Shown here piece after piece: positions 34,549 through 46,001 of a stretch of DNA of 64,000 bases. The notes under the pieces were generated by a model. The model had not been told where the DNA came from and did not search any database. It was given only the letters and a program-made list of their open reading frames with translations. The translations under genes and the position numbers were made by a program. The number at the start of each line of letters is the position of its first letter. The first letter of the stretch is position 1. The stretch spans positions 11,321,467-11,385,466 of the forward strand of contig CAMGYJ010000010.1 in the NCBI GenBank assembly GCA_946122785.1. The letters are read 5' to 3'. This stretch comes from Linum tenue. Taxonomy: Eukaryota; Streptophyta; Magnoliopsida; Malpighiales; Linaceae.

Positions 34549-36111
34549 ATGAATTTTATTAGTAAACTTAGTGACCAAACTTGCAAGGGAGTAGGGCGAT
34601 GCTCTGTCATGGGCAAGGGAGTCCATAGGTTCATCAAAGTAAGCCAAGAGGGCGTAGATGCCCGTATCAAGCTTCTCGGCAGATGTCTCGTCCTCTCTTT
34701 TTCGTCGAATTCCGGCTTAAGTTTCAACAAGGACTGGGTTCCCTCTTTCAAAAGGTGGGCTATCAGATTTTGGGCTATTGATGAGAACTTCGTGTTGGAA
34801 GACTGCAAGGATGGGAGGTGGCTTCTCATCTGCCCCAGCATTGCTGAAGCCCTGCGCATCAAAAATCTCAATTTCTTAAAGTTCAGAGAGTTCTTAATCT
34901 CCTGCTCGCTCTGGAAGGATGGTGAGATACCGGTCTGCGATGACGAATCCTGGATCGTTGCGCTTGATATTCCCCTCCATCTTAAAAGCGTGGATCTTTT
35001 TGTTGCAATCGGAAACTTCTGTGGGGCCTTTGTGGACTTGGACTGGGATTCTTGGTTTCTTCCATTCGTGAGGATCAGGATCAAGAAGACGAACGTCATC
35101 CCCGACGTTATCCCTCTTCGTTTTGACGGCCGGGAATTTCCAATTCGAATTATTTCGTCGGCGGCTACGCCCCTTGATCTTCCATGCAACACCATCATGA
35201 ATGCGGGCATCAACCCCCATGCACGTGTTTCGGGATCCCTTTCCACTTACCTAGGTGATTACCAGAGTGTCGGCGCTATGCCAAGCCCTATCTCCTCCCC
35301 CAGTCTCCTAAGCCGGCCCAATAAGTCCCCGGCCCACCCCACTCGAATCTGGGTTCGCAAAGCCGGCCCCATTTGGCTCCCACCCCACCTCAGACCTAAA
35401 CTGCCCCATTCCTCCCTCCTGATCGAGCTCACCCTCGACCTTTCCTCCCCAACCCATCTATCTTCAGTTAGAGACCTTACATCCTTCCCCTCTCTCATCC
35501 TCGATTTTTCGCCCTCCCCTAGTCGATCCTTACCCAGCCTTTGTCTTCACCTCAAGCCTGATCTCATCATCATATCTGATTTCTTCTTAGCCGATCGTGT
35601 TATTTTTTCCCCTGCTCTTGGTGCATTCCCCTCTCCTCTTCCCCTTTCAACCCCATCTCTGCCTTCCCCACCTTCCTCCCCCTCTGCTCCACCCATTTCC
35701 TTCTCGCCCCCTCCAACCCCCGACTCCCCTGAGCCATACCTTGAACTCTCTGGTGCTCCTACCCTTTTCGACGACCCGAACCCGTTGGCCCTGGTTCCTT
35801 ACCAACCCATCAATGATGCTTACCTCAAGGATTGGCGAGCGGATTTGGATCTGCGCTCAATTATTGCTGCTGGCTTGAATCTCCGCCGGCTTTTAAATTT
35901 CTCCTCCGAGGTCAGCAACGAGGAAGTTCAGGATCAGTTTGAAGATCTAGCTTTCTCGTTTAAATCGAAGAAAAGGCGAGCGTCTAGATCAAAACTGCAA
36001 ATGGAGATGCACCGCCTTGGACTAGAGAATTTGGTTCGTAGTGAGCCGCGACGAAAAAGGGGTCCGGGTGGCAGTAGCAGATGTGGATTCACCTCGTCTC
36101 TGTCTCAATGA
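34549..36111 (+). CDS. LINE ORF1, DUF4283-type protein
   Basis: A 520-aa ORF. The first ~210 residues resemble the DUF4283 domain found in plant LINE ORF1 proteins (RFWAIDENFVLEDCKDGRWL, SLWKDGEIPVCDDESWIVAL, GREFPIRII), thought to bind RNA. Then comes a long Pro/Ser-rich linker and a basic C-terminus (KSKKRRASRSK, EPRRKRGPGG). The CCHC zinc knuckle often found after DUF4283 is absent. Its TGA overlaps the ORF2 ATG (ATGA at 36108-36111), so ORF2 may be translated by termination-reinitiation. The frame is fully open, so this LINE is younger than its minus-strand neighbour. Confidence 0.8.
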   Translation: MNFISKLSDQTCKGVGRCSVMGKGVHRFIKVSQEGVDARIKLLGRCLVLSFSSNSGLSFNKDWVPSFKRWAIRFWAIDENFVLEDCKDGRWLLICPSIAEALRIKNLNFLKFREFLISCSLWKDGEIPVCDDESWIVALDIPLHLKSVDLFVAIGNFCGAFVDLDWDSWFLPFVRIRIKKTNVIPDVIPLRFDGREFPIRIISSAATPLDLPCNTIMNAGINPHARVSGSLSTYLGDYQSVGAMPSPISSPSLLSRPNKSPAHPTRIWVRKAGPIWLPPHLRPKLPHSSLLIELTLDLSSPTHLSSVRDLTSFPSLILDFSPSPSRSLPSLCLHLKPDLIIISDFFLADRVIFSPALGAFPSPLPLSTPSLPSPPSSPSAPPISFSPPPTPDSPEPYLELSGAPTLFDDPNPLALVPYQPINDAYLKDWRADLDLRSIIAAGLNLRRLLNFSSEVSNEEVQDQFEDLAFSFKSKKRRASRSKLQMEMHRLGLENLVRSEPRRKRGPGGSSRCGFTSSLSQ

Positions 36112-37524
36112 ACGACTCCATTCTTGCGTGGAATGTCAGGGGTTTGGGAGACTCTGACAAGAGAGCTAGAGTTAAGCCGATTATTCGTAGATGTAAAGCT
36201 GCAGTGGTGGGCCTGATTGAAACCAAGTGGAACGAGTGCTCCCATTTCCTTATTACATCGGTCAGTGGCAGTAGATCGGTGGAATGGGTTGCAAAGAATG
36301 CTCTTGATTCGAGGGGTGGTATTGTTGCTTACTGGGAACCTTCTGAGTTTTGCTTGTTGGATTATTGGGAAGGCAGTTTCTCTTTGGCCGTCGGCCTCAA
36401 GGTTGTCCGATCTCAGAAGATCCTCGCTATTGTCTTTGTCTATGGCCCTCATGATAGGTCCGCTAAGATGACCTTCCTGTCCGAGATCGATTTTATTTGT
36501 CACAGATATGGTGAACCCCTTTGTCTGATAGGTGATTTTAATTTGGTGAGATCTGAGGATGATTACAGGGGTGCTCCCAGGTGTAGAGGTTTGATGGAGG
36601 AATTCAATTCAGTAATTAGTCGTAATGGTTGATTGATCTCCCTCTTCAAGGGGCTGGCTTTACGCGAAGTAGTGGGGGCCTCACGCCTTGCCTTTCTCGT
36701 ATCGATCGAGCGTTGGTGAACTCTTCCTTTGAGGATTCTTTCTCCCTGGGACCCCTCCTGGCTTTTGAGCGCCTTGAGTCGGATCATAACCCAATCCGTG
36801 TTCATTGGGGCTCGTCTGACCGTGTCCGAAGACCCTGGCGTTTTGAAAATATGTGGCTTCTCGAGGAATCTTTCTTGACGCAGCTTGTTGGGTGGTGGAA
36901 TGTCCCGATTTCTGGCTCGGGGCTGCTCTTCGGCGTTAGTCGCCGTCTAAAGCAATGCAAGCTCCTCATTAAGAATTGGAACTCTGAAGTGTTTGGCAAA
37001 ATCCAGGTTAAGATCTTATCGCTCATTAACAAGATCAATGAGATTGATATCTTTGAAGAGGCCGGGCCTTTATCTGATTCTCAGGTTATTGCGAGGAGTT
37101 TGTGGAGATGTGACCTTGATAAAATCCTCCTTATGGAGGAAATCTCTTGGCGTCAGAAGTCCCGCGAGCTGTGGCTTAAGGTTGGGGATAAGAACTCGGG
37201 TTATTTTCATCGTGCTGCCAGCAATAATGGTCGGAGAAATACAATTCTGTCTTTGAAAAGAGGTGAGGAGGCCATTACTGATAAAGAAAGCATCAAGCTT
37301 GTTTTCATAAATCACTTTCAGGATAGGTTCTCGGAAGAGACACCCATCAGGCCCTTCCCTGCTGACTTCAAACGGAATATCCTCTCTGATGAGGACAACC
37401 TCTTACTCACCCGCCCCTTTATGGAAGATGAGATTTGGAGAGCTGTTCGATCGTGTGGGGGGGATAAAGCCCCGGGGCCAGACGGTTTCACACTGCGCTT
37501 CTTCCAGAAAGCTTTGCGCGTGGT
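36108..37524 (+). pseudogene. LINE ORF2, frameshifted and truncated by element 2
   Basis: Starts at ATG 36108. AP endonuclease: LAWNVRGLGDSDKRARV, GLIETKW, LIGDFNLVRSEDD, then ESDHNPIRV with the catalytic SDH near 36780. The frame breaks once at 36629-36632 (TGA; the next frame continues without loss), consistent with one lost base. Downstream is the linker (WRFENMWLLEESFL, LKVGDKNSGYFHRAASNN) and the start of the reverse transcriptase (DKAPGPDGFTLRFFQKA). It stops at 37524 where the element 2 LTR begins. The rest of the reverse transcriptase does not reappear after element 2. Confidence 0.88.
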
Positions 37525-38872
37525 TGACACGCCAAAACACAACACCAAACTGCGACCAAGTGTAATCGCAGTCCGGGAATGCAGTAACATGCAAGTTCTA
37601 TTATCAACCCGGGGTCTAGATCTACTGCTTAATCCGTGATGATTTATTATCTAGCAAACTAATTCGAGTGATTGTTGTTTAAAGCAAAAGCAGTAAGAAA
37701 GCAGGAAATTATTCGGTTTTCAAAGTCAGGAAAGAGTCACTCGGGATTGAGTCCCCCTAGCCCCTTAGTTAGGTTCAATTGTAATTCCCCTGGGTTGATT
37801 CACTGTTGATTAGACTGCGGAAGTTCCGACAGTAGCTTGGAATCTCTTAAGCTGACCAAGCCCTCTCAGTCTAACTATCCGGCAGACGACTAGTCTTCAC
37901 CGGGATAGAAAGCTGAGGCTATGAACACAGAACTCCACTACTGGAATTGAATTCTAGTACAAAGCAGTAAACTGGCTAACTCTCGTATAACCAATCTCCT
38001 ACTATCGAATGAAGAGGCTCTAACAACCTAATCAGATTCTATCTATCTCAGGTTGCAGCAGAAATCGAGAAAAGCTGATCAGACTTCAAACAATTCAATA
38101 AACATTCATCATTCGATTAAAATCAAACAGTATAATCATCCCAAGTCATTACAATCAAATCCCTAACACCAGGAACTAGGGTTTTCATACCCAAGTGAGA
38201 GAAGGGTTCTACTCCATAGAGAGAGAGAAGAAAACAGTAATCGGATTAGTCATACTCATAATGATGAGGAAAATCTGCTCCGGGATGATGATTTCCACTC
38301 CTATGACGATCTCCAAGCTCGATTTGACGAAACCCAGCTCCAAGATAGCTTCTAGGATGTGTTCTTCGTACTTTCTCTCTCTAGGGCTCTGTTTTTGCTC
38401 TGAAAATCCGATTCCCCCACTTTTGGCTCGAAATTGGCTCAAAAATCAGAATTTCCCGACTCACACGGGCAGGCCACACGGCCGTGTGGCTCACCCAAGT
38501 GGCCGTGCGAGTCAAAACGCAGCGTATGGATTAGTTCGATCTTCAGGCTTCTCACACGGCCAGGGTTGCACGGCCGTGTGGATTTCCTGAGTTGCCTGTG
38601 TTTGCTCTCGGTGGAAATTACACGACCGCAATTGCACCTTGCACGGCCGTGTGACACCCAGGACTACCTGTGCAGATTCCTTAGAACCTCGCCATGCGTC
38701 CGATCTTCGTCCAATCGACCCCAAACTCGCTCCCAGGCCTCCATTCACGTACTAGGACCTGAAACATCACAAACAAGCATAACCTAGCGTGAAATCGGCC
38801 TAAAACACGAGAATCAACACCTCAAACGGTGTAAGAACGAGGGTAAAAACATGTGTAATTAACGGCCTATCA
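37525..38872 (-). repeat. 3' LTR of element 2
   Basis: 1348 bp, TGACACGCC...GGCCTATCA on the plus strand. The palindrome block is at about 38460-38655. Confidence 0.92.
38462..38655. repeat. Palindrome block, CCACACGGCCGTGTGG type (element 2)
   Basis: A 16-bp perfect palindrome at 38474-38489, CACGGCCGTG at 38569-38578 and another near 38640, mixed with CACACGGGCAG half-units. A second copy of the block is in the other LTR at about 42945-43140. Confidence 0.9.
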
Positions 38873-40640
38873 AAATCCCCCACACTTAACCGTTTGCTTG
38901 TCCCCAAGCAAACCAAGTCAGACACCAGGTAAGCTTACAAATTTCAATCAACCAACATTGGGGACAAGTCATAAAGGCACAGAACACGTGAATCGTACTG
39001 GTTTTCAGACATCAATACATGAACAACCTCAATAGCAACCTGGACAACCACCACAAAGGACATTCGAATGCAGCAAAATCGAGTAAAGGAAGAGTCTCCC
39101 TTCTGTTCACCAGCCAACCTAGACTTGACTCAACCACTTACCCAAAACAGTCAACTCGCATCCAACTCACGACATCAGAATAGAAACCAAGCAATCTAGG
39201 TCCTCACCGGGGTACAAGAGTATATAGAATATGAAAATGAATCACTCACTCTCGACCAGTGGGGTCAGGACAATTTGATGCGAAAAATGCGCATGCTATT
39301 TCTCTCAATCCCTAACATCTCTTCACCATGATGGCAGCCTCTAAATGCTAGAGTTCACATATGGGATGTCACCACTAACTAATCAGGAGGTCTTAGACAC
39401 AGGTTCAAATGACTGGCTAGGGTCTTGGACATGGGGAAAAGGCCTTTTAAGTGGTGGAAGTATTCATAACACAAGGTTCCACATTTCCAAACCCACACAA
39501 TCACAGTCAAACAAACTGGTATTTCCTTTCTGCTATTCTGCAATACTCAATATCTCAAGAGGACAAGAGCGAAGGAGGTATAAACATCAGCATTTCCAAG
39601 CCAGACTGCTAAGAAACACTACTTAATGGGCATTATTCAGATTTTTGGTAGTGGCTCTCTTTTTCTTTCAATTTTTTCTTTGTCTTTCTTTCATTTTCTT
39701 TCCATTTCTTAAGAGAGCCACCACGTCTGCACATATTTCAAACACCTGCCCAACTTTTAAGCACTACCTCCAACACTCACATCAACTTTAGCAGAAACAG
39801 CAGAGAATATGTAAAAACCACTCTGTGGAACCTTCTAAAAGATGCAAAAAGGGTGATTTTTTCCATTAGAGACCAAAAGAAAGGATAACACACGGCTCAA
39901 AGGGGATGACTAGAGGATATGACACATCAGGACAGTCAGTTTGGTCGTGGGCTAATCCTATGCCCCCATCATCTTAGCTAGTGACAACGTGAATGCTACA
40001 CATCATGGAAGAGGGATCTATCGCACAAGAAAGAAACGAGCAGGCTCAAATCTCACATGGATACCTATATGCTCTATCTCACATTCTGATACCCTGAGCT
40101 AGATGCATAAACGACTGTCAAGAACAAGTGATCAAATCAAGTCACAGTTGGTAAGCAAACAGTTGAAAAACTGAACCCCTACATCGTTCTACTGCACATC
40201 TCAGTCCTCATCATAGGTTGTCCTAGTCAAAATCAAGCGGTCATGCATCAATCCGAAAACCATTCAATTCATCAATCAAATCACAGTGCCAATATGATCA
40301 AACAGCAGTACTTGGAGCCCTCAAATCGTAAGATTCGGACAGCGGACTAGGCTCCAAGCACCCGAATATATATTTCAACCGATACAAAGCACCCCCCCCA
40401 CACTTAAGCACGACATTGCCCTCAATGGAGTAGAGGGAGAGATAAGGGAACGATGTTATCGGATTGAAACACTGCTGGGGGGCTGGAAGTGGACCAGTCA
40501 GCGGGGCTAGCATCAGCAAAACACACTGGGTGATAGAAACCATAGTTCCAAGTGGACAAACCGAAAAAAAAACAAACAAAAGAAAAACAAACCTTGGTGG
40601 GGTTGCCTCCCCACAAGCGCTTCTTTTACCGTCGTGAGCC
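38873..40640 (-). other. Element 2 3' non-coding region, polypurine tracts
   Basis: The terminal polypurine tract (complement of AATCCCCCACACTTAAC) adjoins the LTR at 38873. An internal look-alike (complement of CCCCCCCCACACTTAAG) is at about 40391-40407. Most of this 1.7-kb stretch matches element 3 (53228-54960). The small ORFs here are not conserved with element 3. Confidence 0.7.
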
Positions 40641-40652
40641 AGACGGTGGCTC

Positions 40653-41872
40653 CTAAGTTTCGGTCCACCCCAAAACCTCCTTGAAATTGAGGTTCTCATT
40701 AATGAGGTGGAGTCTCAAGTCACGAGCATGTGATGTGATAGGTGATGAAGATGGCTCGTGGCCTTGAGGAAGATGAAGTCTCCACTCTCGAGACCTCTCC
40801 TTTGCGTCTGCTCTTGTCTCATTGCCCCAAACTAGATAAGATATATTCGATTGACCACCATCGCATCCACCAAGAGGGATTGATGTTGATGTGGTCCTAG
40901 TCTGGCAAAGAGACACTGCAAACGGGTCCTTGCCAAGCAGCTCCTCTAAGTTTGGTGGAGATATCAAATGTAACATAGGCCCGGTGCAAGCCTCTTCCAC
41001 CTCAACTTCATCCTCAGCCTGGACGCCAATTGCCTCCACAACCCCCTTCCTTCTTCAAAATGTGGTCTCTCCCCTTGGAAAAGATCAAGAACTACCTCTT
41101 ATTTACTTTCTTCCTCATCCTCCACAACTTCCTTCCTCATCCTTGCTCGCTCTTCTTCTTCTATAACATATTGGAGAGCAAGTCGCCTAGCAATTTCTTC
41201 AATGGGATCATCTTGCATCTCCTCACACAGGCCCAGCATGTTAGAGCATAAATGAGGAACGGTGTGATCTGCCACCAGAGGACTTTCCTGATCATGATCA
41301 TCATGGGAGTTCTCTGTGATAACTTCTGTAGGCTCCTCAACGCCCCTGTTGCCCTTGTCATCCTCCACCTCTTCTAGCGTAGTAGCAGAAAGGTGATCTT
41401 GAGCAGGATGTGAGCAAACTTGCTTCACCCACTCTGTTTGCTTCGCTGAGCACTGAACAGTCTGCTCCATTTCATGGAGCAATGAGGGATCGAAAGAGGC
41501 AAGGGCTTGGATTTGAAGATCCATCTTGGAGCATGCTCTCTCAGTGTCTCGAGCGAACTGCTCCACGAGAAGCCTTAATTGTTTGTTCGGATCTTCCAGT
41601 GAAGCGTAGCACGGCTCTGCAGAGTGGCCCGCGAAGGCCTCTGTGCCTAACTCCAACTCAGATGGCCCCTCTGGTTGTGGCAGGAACTCTTCTTGAAAAG
41701 GATATTGTTCTTGAGGTTCCCAAGGGTTTGGTTGTTCTCCATAGTAGGGGGGTTGGTACTGACATCCGAATCCATAGTCTTCTCCTCCTAGATTGCTCCA
41801 GGAAGTCTCGGGGTAATACCACACGGATGGTGGTTGATACCCCCAATGGTTGGAGAAGCCATGAGGATCCAT
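40653..41872 (-). pseudogene. Element 2 ORF, homologue of the element 1 unknown protein
   Basis: Starts MDPHGFSNHWGYQPPSVWYY at 41872 and stays open 257 codons to 41099. There a stop and a frame change interrupt it. It resumes as GVQAEDEVEVEEACTG and ends LNFKEVLGWTET at 40653. It aligns end to end with the element 1 frame, including the charged helical middle and Glu-rich stretch, and is open where element 1 has its TAA. No retroviral domain is recognisable. Confidence 0.75.
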
Positions 41873-41987
41873 GTTTCAGAGCTGCACCAACAAAAACATA
41901 ACACCCAAGTGAAAAGCAAGGGTGGAAAAGAAAAGAAAAAAGCTAGAGGAACAAATTCTCACGTTTCCCCAATAACCTAGAGGGTCC

Positions 41988-42002
41988 TCGGCAACGGCGC
42001 CA
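41988..42002 (-). other. Primer-binding site, tRNA-Asp type (element 2)
   Basis: Complement reads TGGCGCCGTTGCCGA, a few bases from the LTR start at 42009. It has a mismatch (GA for GG) at the end compared with elements 1 and 3. Confidence 0.85.
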
Positions 42003-42008
42003 AAAACT

Positions 42009-43356
42009 TGACACGCCAAAACACAACACCAAACTGCGACCAAGTGTAATCGCAGTCCGGGAATGTAGTAACAGGCAAGTTCTATTATCAACCCGGGGTC
42101 TAGATCTACTGCTTACTCCGTGATGATTTATTATCTAGCAAACTAATTCGAGTGATTGTTGTTTAAAGCAAAAGCAGTAAGAAAGCAGGAAATTATTCGG
42201 TTTTCAAAGTCAGGAAAGAGTCACTCGGGATTGAGTCCCCCTAGCCCCTTAGTTAGGTTCAATTGTAATTCCCCTGGGTTGATTCACTGTTGATTAGACT
42301 GCGGAAGTTCCGACAGTAGCTTGGAATCTCTTAAGCTGACCAAGCCCTCTCAGTCTAACTATCCGGCAGACGACTAGTCTTCACCGGGATAGAAAGCTGA
42401 GGCTATGAACACAGAACTCCACTACTGGAATTGAATTCCAGTACAAAGCAGTAAACTGGCTAACTCTCGTATAACCAATCTCCTACTATCGAATGAAGAG
42501 GCTCTAACAACCTAATCAGATTCTATCTATCTCAGGTTGCAGCAGAAATCGAGAAAAGCTGATCAGACTTCAAACAATTCAATAAACATGCATCATTCGA
42601 TTAAAATCAAACAGTATAATCATCCCAAGTCATTACAATCAAATCCCTAACACCAGGAACTAGGGTTCTTCATACCCAAGTGAGAGAAGGGTTCTACTCC
42701 ATAGAGAGAGAGAAGAAAACAGTAATCGGATTAGTCATACTCATAATGATGAGGAAAATCTGCTCCGGGATGATGATTTCCACTCCTATGACGATCTCCA
42801 AGCTCGATTTGACGAAACCCAGCTCCAAGATAGCTTCTAGGATGTGTTCTTCGTACTTTCTCTCTCTAGGGCTCTCTTTTTGCTCTGAAAATCCGATTCC
42901 CCCACTCTTGGCTCGAAATTGGCTCAAAAACCAGAATTTCCCGACACACACGGGCAGGCCACACGGCCGTGTGGCTCACCCAAGTGGCCGTGCGAGTCAA
43001 AACGCAGCATATGGATTAGTTCGATCTTCAGGCTTCTCACACGGTCAGGGTTGCACGGCCGTGTGGATTTCCTGAGTTGCCCGTGTTTGCTCTCGCTGGA
43101 AATCACACGGCCACAATTGCACCTTGCACGGCCGTGTGACACCCAGGACTGCCCGTGCAGCTTCCTTAGAACCTCGCCATGCGTCCGATCTTCGTCCAAT
43201 CGACCCCAAACTCGCTCCCAGGCCTCCATTCACGTACTAGGACCTGAAACATCACAAAAAGCACAACCTAGCGTGAAATCGGCCTAAAACACGAGAATCA
43301 ACACCTCAAACGGTGTAAGAACGAGGGTAAAAACATGTGTAATTAACGGCCTATCA
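42009..43356 (-). repeat. 5' LTR of element 2
   Basis: 1348 bp, the same length as its partner. Confidence 0.92.
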
Positions 43357-44790
43357 GAGAGGTAGCCGACGAGTGAGACATGTGGCAGAGCCGGTTACTT
43401 TTGCCCCACTTCTCCACTTGGAACTCTGAACTCTGTTGTTTTATTTTCTTTCTTTCATTTAGCATGGTGAACAACTACTACTATCGTATTGTTTTTGCGT
43501 AATAACCTCGCCTCGAGCTAGTATATGTTGTGTGTGTGTTCTTGTCTTATCCTTGAAGCTAAACTCTCCTACCCTGGAAAAATTCCAACTTTCACTCACC
43601 AAACCAAGCGGTAACATCGTTCTAACCCCTGTCTTACGCCATTAAGGGCAATGTCAAACTTAAGTGGGGGGGGGGGGTAGTTTATTATTATGCTTGTGTG
43701 AGTGTGATTGATGCTTGGAGCCTTAATGTATGCCAAATTTGAAATTTGAGGGCTCCAAGCAATGTTTGCATGATCAAAGTGGTCGGTTTGTAGGAGAATC
43801 TCGTGTTTATTGGCATTGACCTTGAATTGTTGCTTGTGATCGAGTGTGTCCTATGATGATGATTGAGAGGTGCATTAGGATAGTGCAAAAGTTTAGTTCT
43901 CATGTGTGCAAAAATGAATGGATGTCTTGACTCGATTACTTGTTGATTACAATTGTCATGAATTGTGTTTTGTGAAATTGGAATGGATGATTGGATGACT
44001 AGGTAGCCATGTGAGTTTTTTGTCTTCTTGATGGTTTTCCTTTCCCTCTCTTTGTTTTCCCTTCTCCTGCCATGGAGTAGTCCCTTCTTTCTCTTGGGTA
44101 TTTTTAAACCCTAGCTACAATTATGTGAATGCTTGTATGAATTGAATGATTTGTGTTTGGTTGTGTTTAATGCGAATGTGGAGGTATTTTTCATGGTGAT
44201 TGTGTGTGCTATGTTGACCTAGCATAGAGAGGAGACCTCCTTAGGTTAAGAGGCTTAATTAGAGATGGGTGTTCTTGGGCATTACATGCCTCCTGGGCTA
44301 GTTTAGAGAGGAAACCACCTTTATCCAAGAGGCTCGATTTAAGTTGGGTTTCCTTGGGCATTCAAGGCCTCCTAGACTAGTTTAGAGAGAACCCTCCATA
44401 ACCTAAGAAGCTCTATTAGAGATGGGTTTCCTTGGGCATTTTATGCCTCCTATTCTAGGTTAATTAAGGAAAAACTTCCTATTTCGTACTAGCACTTATG
44501 GTTTGGTTGTGGGTGGCCGTCCGAACTCCAATTCGAGGGTGAAGTCTAACCATTCCTTAGTAGATAGGTTGAGAGGGTCGCATTAGCGGCTTGGATCATA
44601 TCTCATTTCCTCAACCTAGACCCTAAGAGGGTAGCCTTGGTTACATGTTAGACTTCCCTGTGATTTAATTATAACCCCCTAACCACACATGGTCGTTCAA
44701 TTCTTCAAGTCGTAATTGTTATCTAGGTGGAGCAACACCTGGGTGAAGCCTTCTCAATTAGTGTCAAATCCATTTTACCTTTGTAAAGTA
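43357..44790 (+). repeat. Fragment of a related LTR element, with a 79-bp tandem repeat
   Basis: 43645-43675 reads GGGCAATGTCAAACTTAAGT followed by a G-run, like the internal polypurine tract of element 1. 43710-43760 (GCTTGGAGCC... GAGGGCTCCAAGC) also matches element 1 near 12910. From about 44100 the sequence looks like a diverged LTR (CCCTAGCTACAATTATGTG). 44226-44460 carries three copies of a 79-bp unit with AGAGAGGAGACC-like cores at 44226, 44305 and 44384. Confidence 0.6.
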
Positions 44791-44794
44791 CTTA

Positions 44795-45644
44795 GGGTCG
44801 TTTGCTTCAAGGATTTGGTACATGGATTTGGTACCAAAAAACCAACCATCAAGGATTTAGGTACAATCCGTTGTTTGCTTGCACCATTTTTGGAGACCAA
44901 ATCCGTGGGGCCCACGGATTTTAAGGGTCCAAATCCGTGGACCCCACGGACTTTAAATCCCACATGTTGATGTGGGATTTGGAATATGGCATAAATCCTT
45001 GATGAGATTTTACCCATATACCCTCATGCACTTTTAATATTCCAAGGTTGCCCTCAAATTTAACTATTATACATTATAATTAACAATAAATGAATAATAT
45101 AAACGTTCAATTAATGTGCAAACATGAGTTAGATTTTTTATATCATTTCTTGTGTTCTAGTTTTCTTTGACCTTTTCATGGAACGTGTAATTCTTTGTTC
45201 TCCCGATTTTAATATATGTTTGTTATATGTTACTTTTGAAAAGGAGGACAAAGAATTGGTAATTGATTATGTTACATTAAAGTTAAAACGGAATTTTCTC
45301 GTTTATTATTTGTCCATGTGGCAACATTATGCTTATTAGTATGTATTGTCCTTGTTTTGTGTACATATCATAAACATGTCAAACATATAGAAAATTATAG
45401 TAAGGTAATTTTGAAGTTTTGTCCTTGTTTTGTGTACATATCATAAACATGTCAAACATATAGAAAAGGGCAGTAATGTAACTTTTGACTTCAAGTAGTA
45501 AATCCCACACCTTTAAATCCATGATAAAAACATCCCAACAAAAAAAGGATTGTTACAAATCCATGATGCCTCAAATCCTTGATAAATCCTTGGGTTTTTA
45601 AATTACAAAACCCTCATTTTTAAATCCATGAAGCAAACGACCCC
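44795..45644. mobile_element. PIF/Harbinger (Tourist-like) MITE with TTA target duplication
   Basis: Inverted ends GGGTCGTTTGCTTCAAGGAT and the inverse of ATCCATGAAGCAAACGACCC. TTA duplications are at 44792-44794 and 45645-45647, the Harbinger signature. The 850-bp interior is AT-rich with no transposase. About 52 bp (GTCCTTGTTTTGTGTACATA...) is duplicated near 45350 and 45420. Confidence 0.82.
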
Positions 45645-45647
45645 TTA

Positions 45648-46001
45648 GTTTTAGACCTTTGTTTTCACAAAACTAATTCACTAGATAATGTTTCAAACAG
45701 TCGAAGTTGCGGTACATGGCCGGCCCGGCCCAATATTTAAACATATTTTCCCTATATTGCACCCATCTAAGGTTTATACTTGGGACTTAGGTGGAACTTA
45801 TTGTGATAGTCAGATCAAGTCAATATGCATCAAATTCTGATCTCGCATGACATTTTCTTTTCATGCTGTAGGCATACGAGTGAAATTCCAGAGCAAAAGT
45901 TGCTTCAGTACCATTTGCTTCCACACAACCCCCTATTAGCAACATTCACTTGTTCCTCTTCGCGTTCTTTCTCCTTGTTTGTGTCTAACTCAGTGTAGTA
46001 G
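45648..46001. other. Unassigned intergenic DNA
   Basis: No gene or element termini recognised. Confidence 0.3.

Larger units (their letters stand above)
37525..43356 (-). mobile_element. Element 2: non-autonomous gypsy-type LTR retrotransposon without matching TSD
   Basis: 5.8-kb element in minus orientation with two 1348-bp LTRs, a tRNA-Asp-type PBS and a polypurine tract. The interior carries only a homologue of the element 1 ORF. Flanks are GTGGT (left) and GAGAG (right), which do not match, and the LINE interrupted on the left does not continue on the right. Either a deletion followed insertion or two elements recombined. The LTRs differ at more than a dozen positions by eye, so it is older than element 1. 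Confidence 0.9.

Noticed and set aside
34239..35246. 335-aa minus ORF over LINE ORF1
   Set aside because: Its C-terminal ~80 residues do belong to the minus-strand LINE endonuclease, but the rest is antisense to ORF1, so it is not one gene.
44716..45017. Small ORFs at 44.7-45.0 kb
   Set aside because: They lie across the terminal inverted repeat of the Harbinger-like MITE and read through its end.
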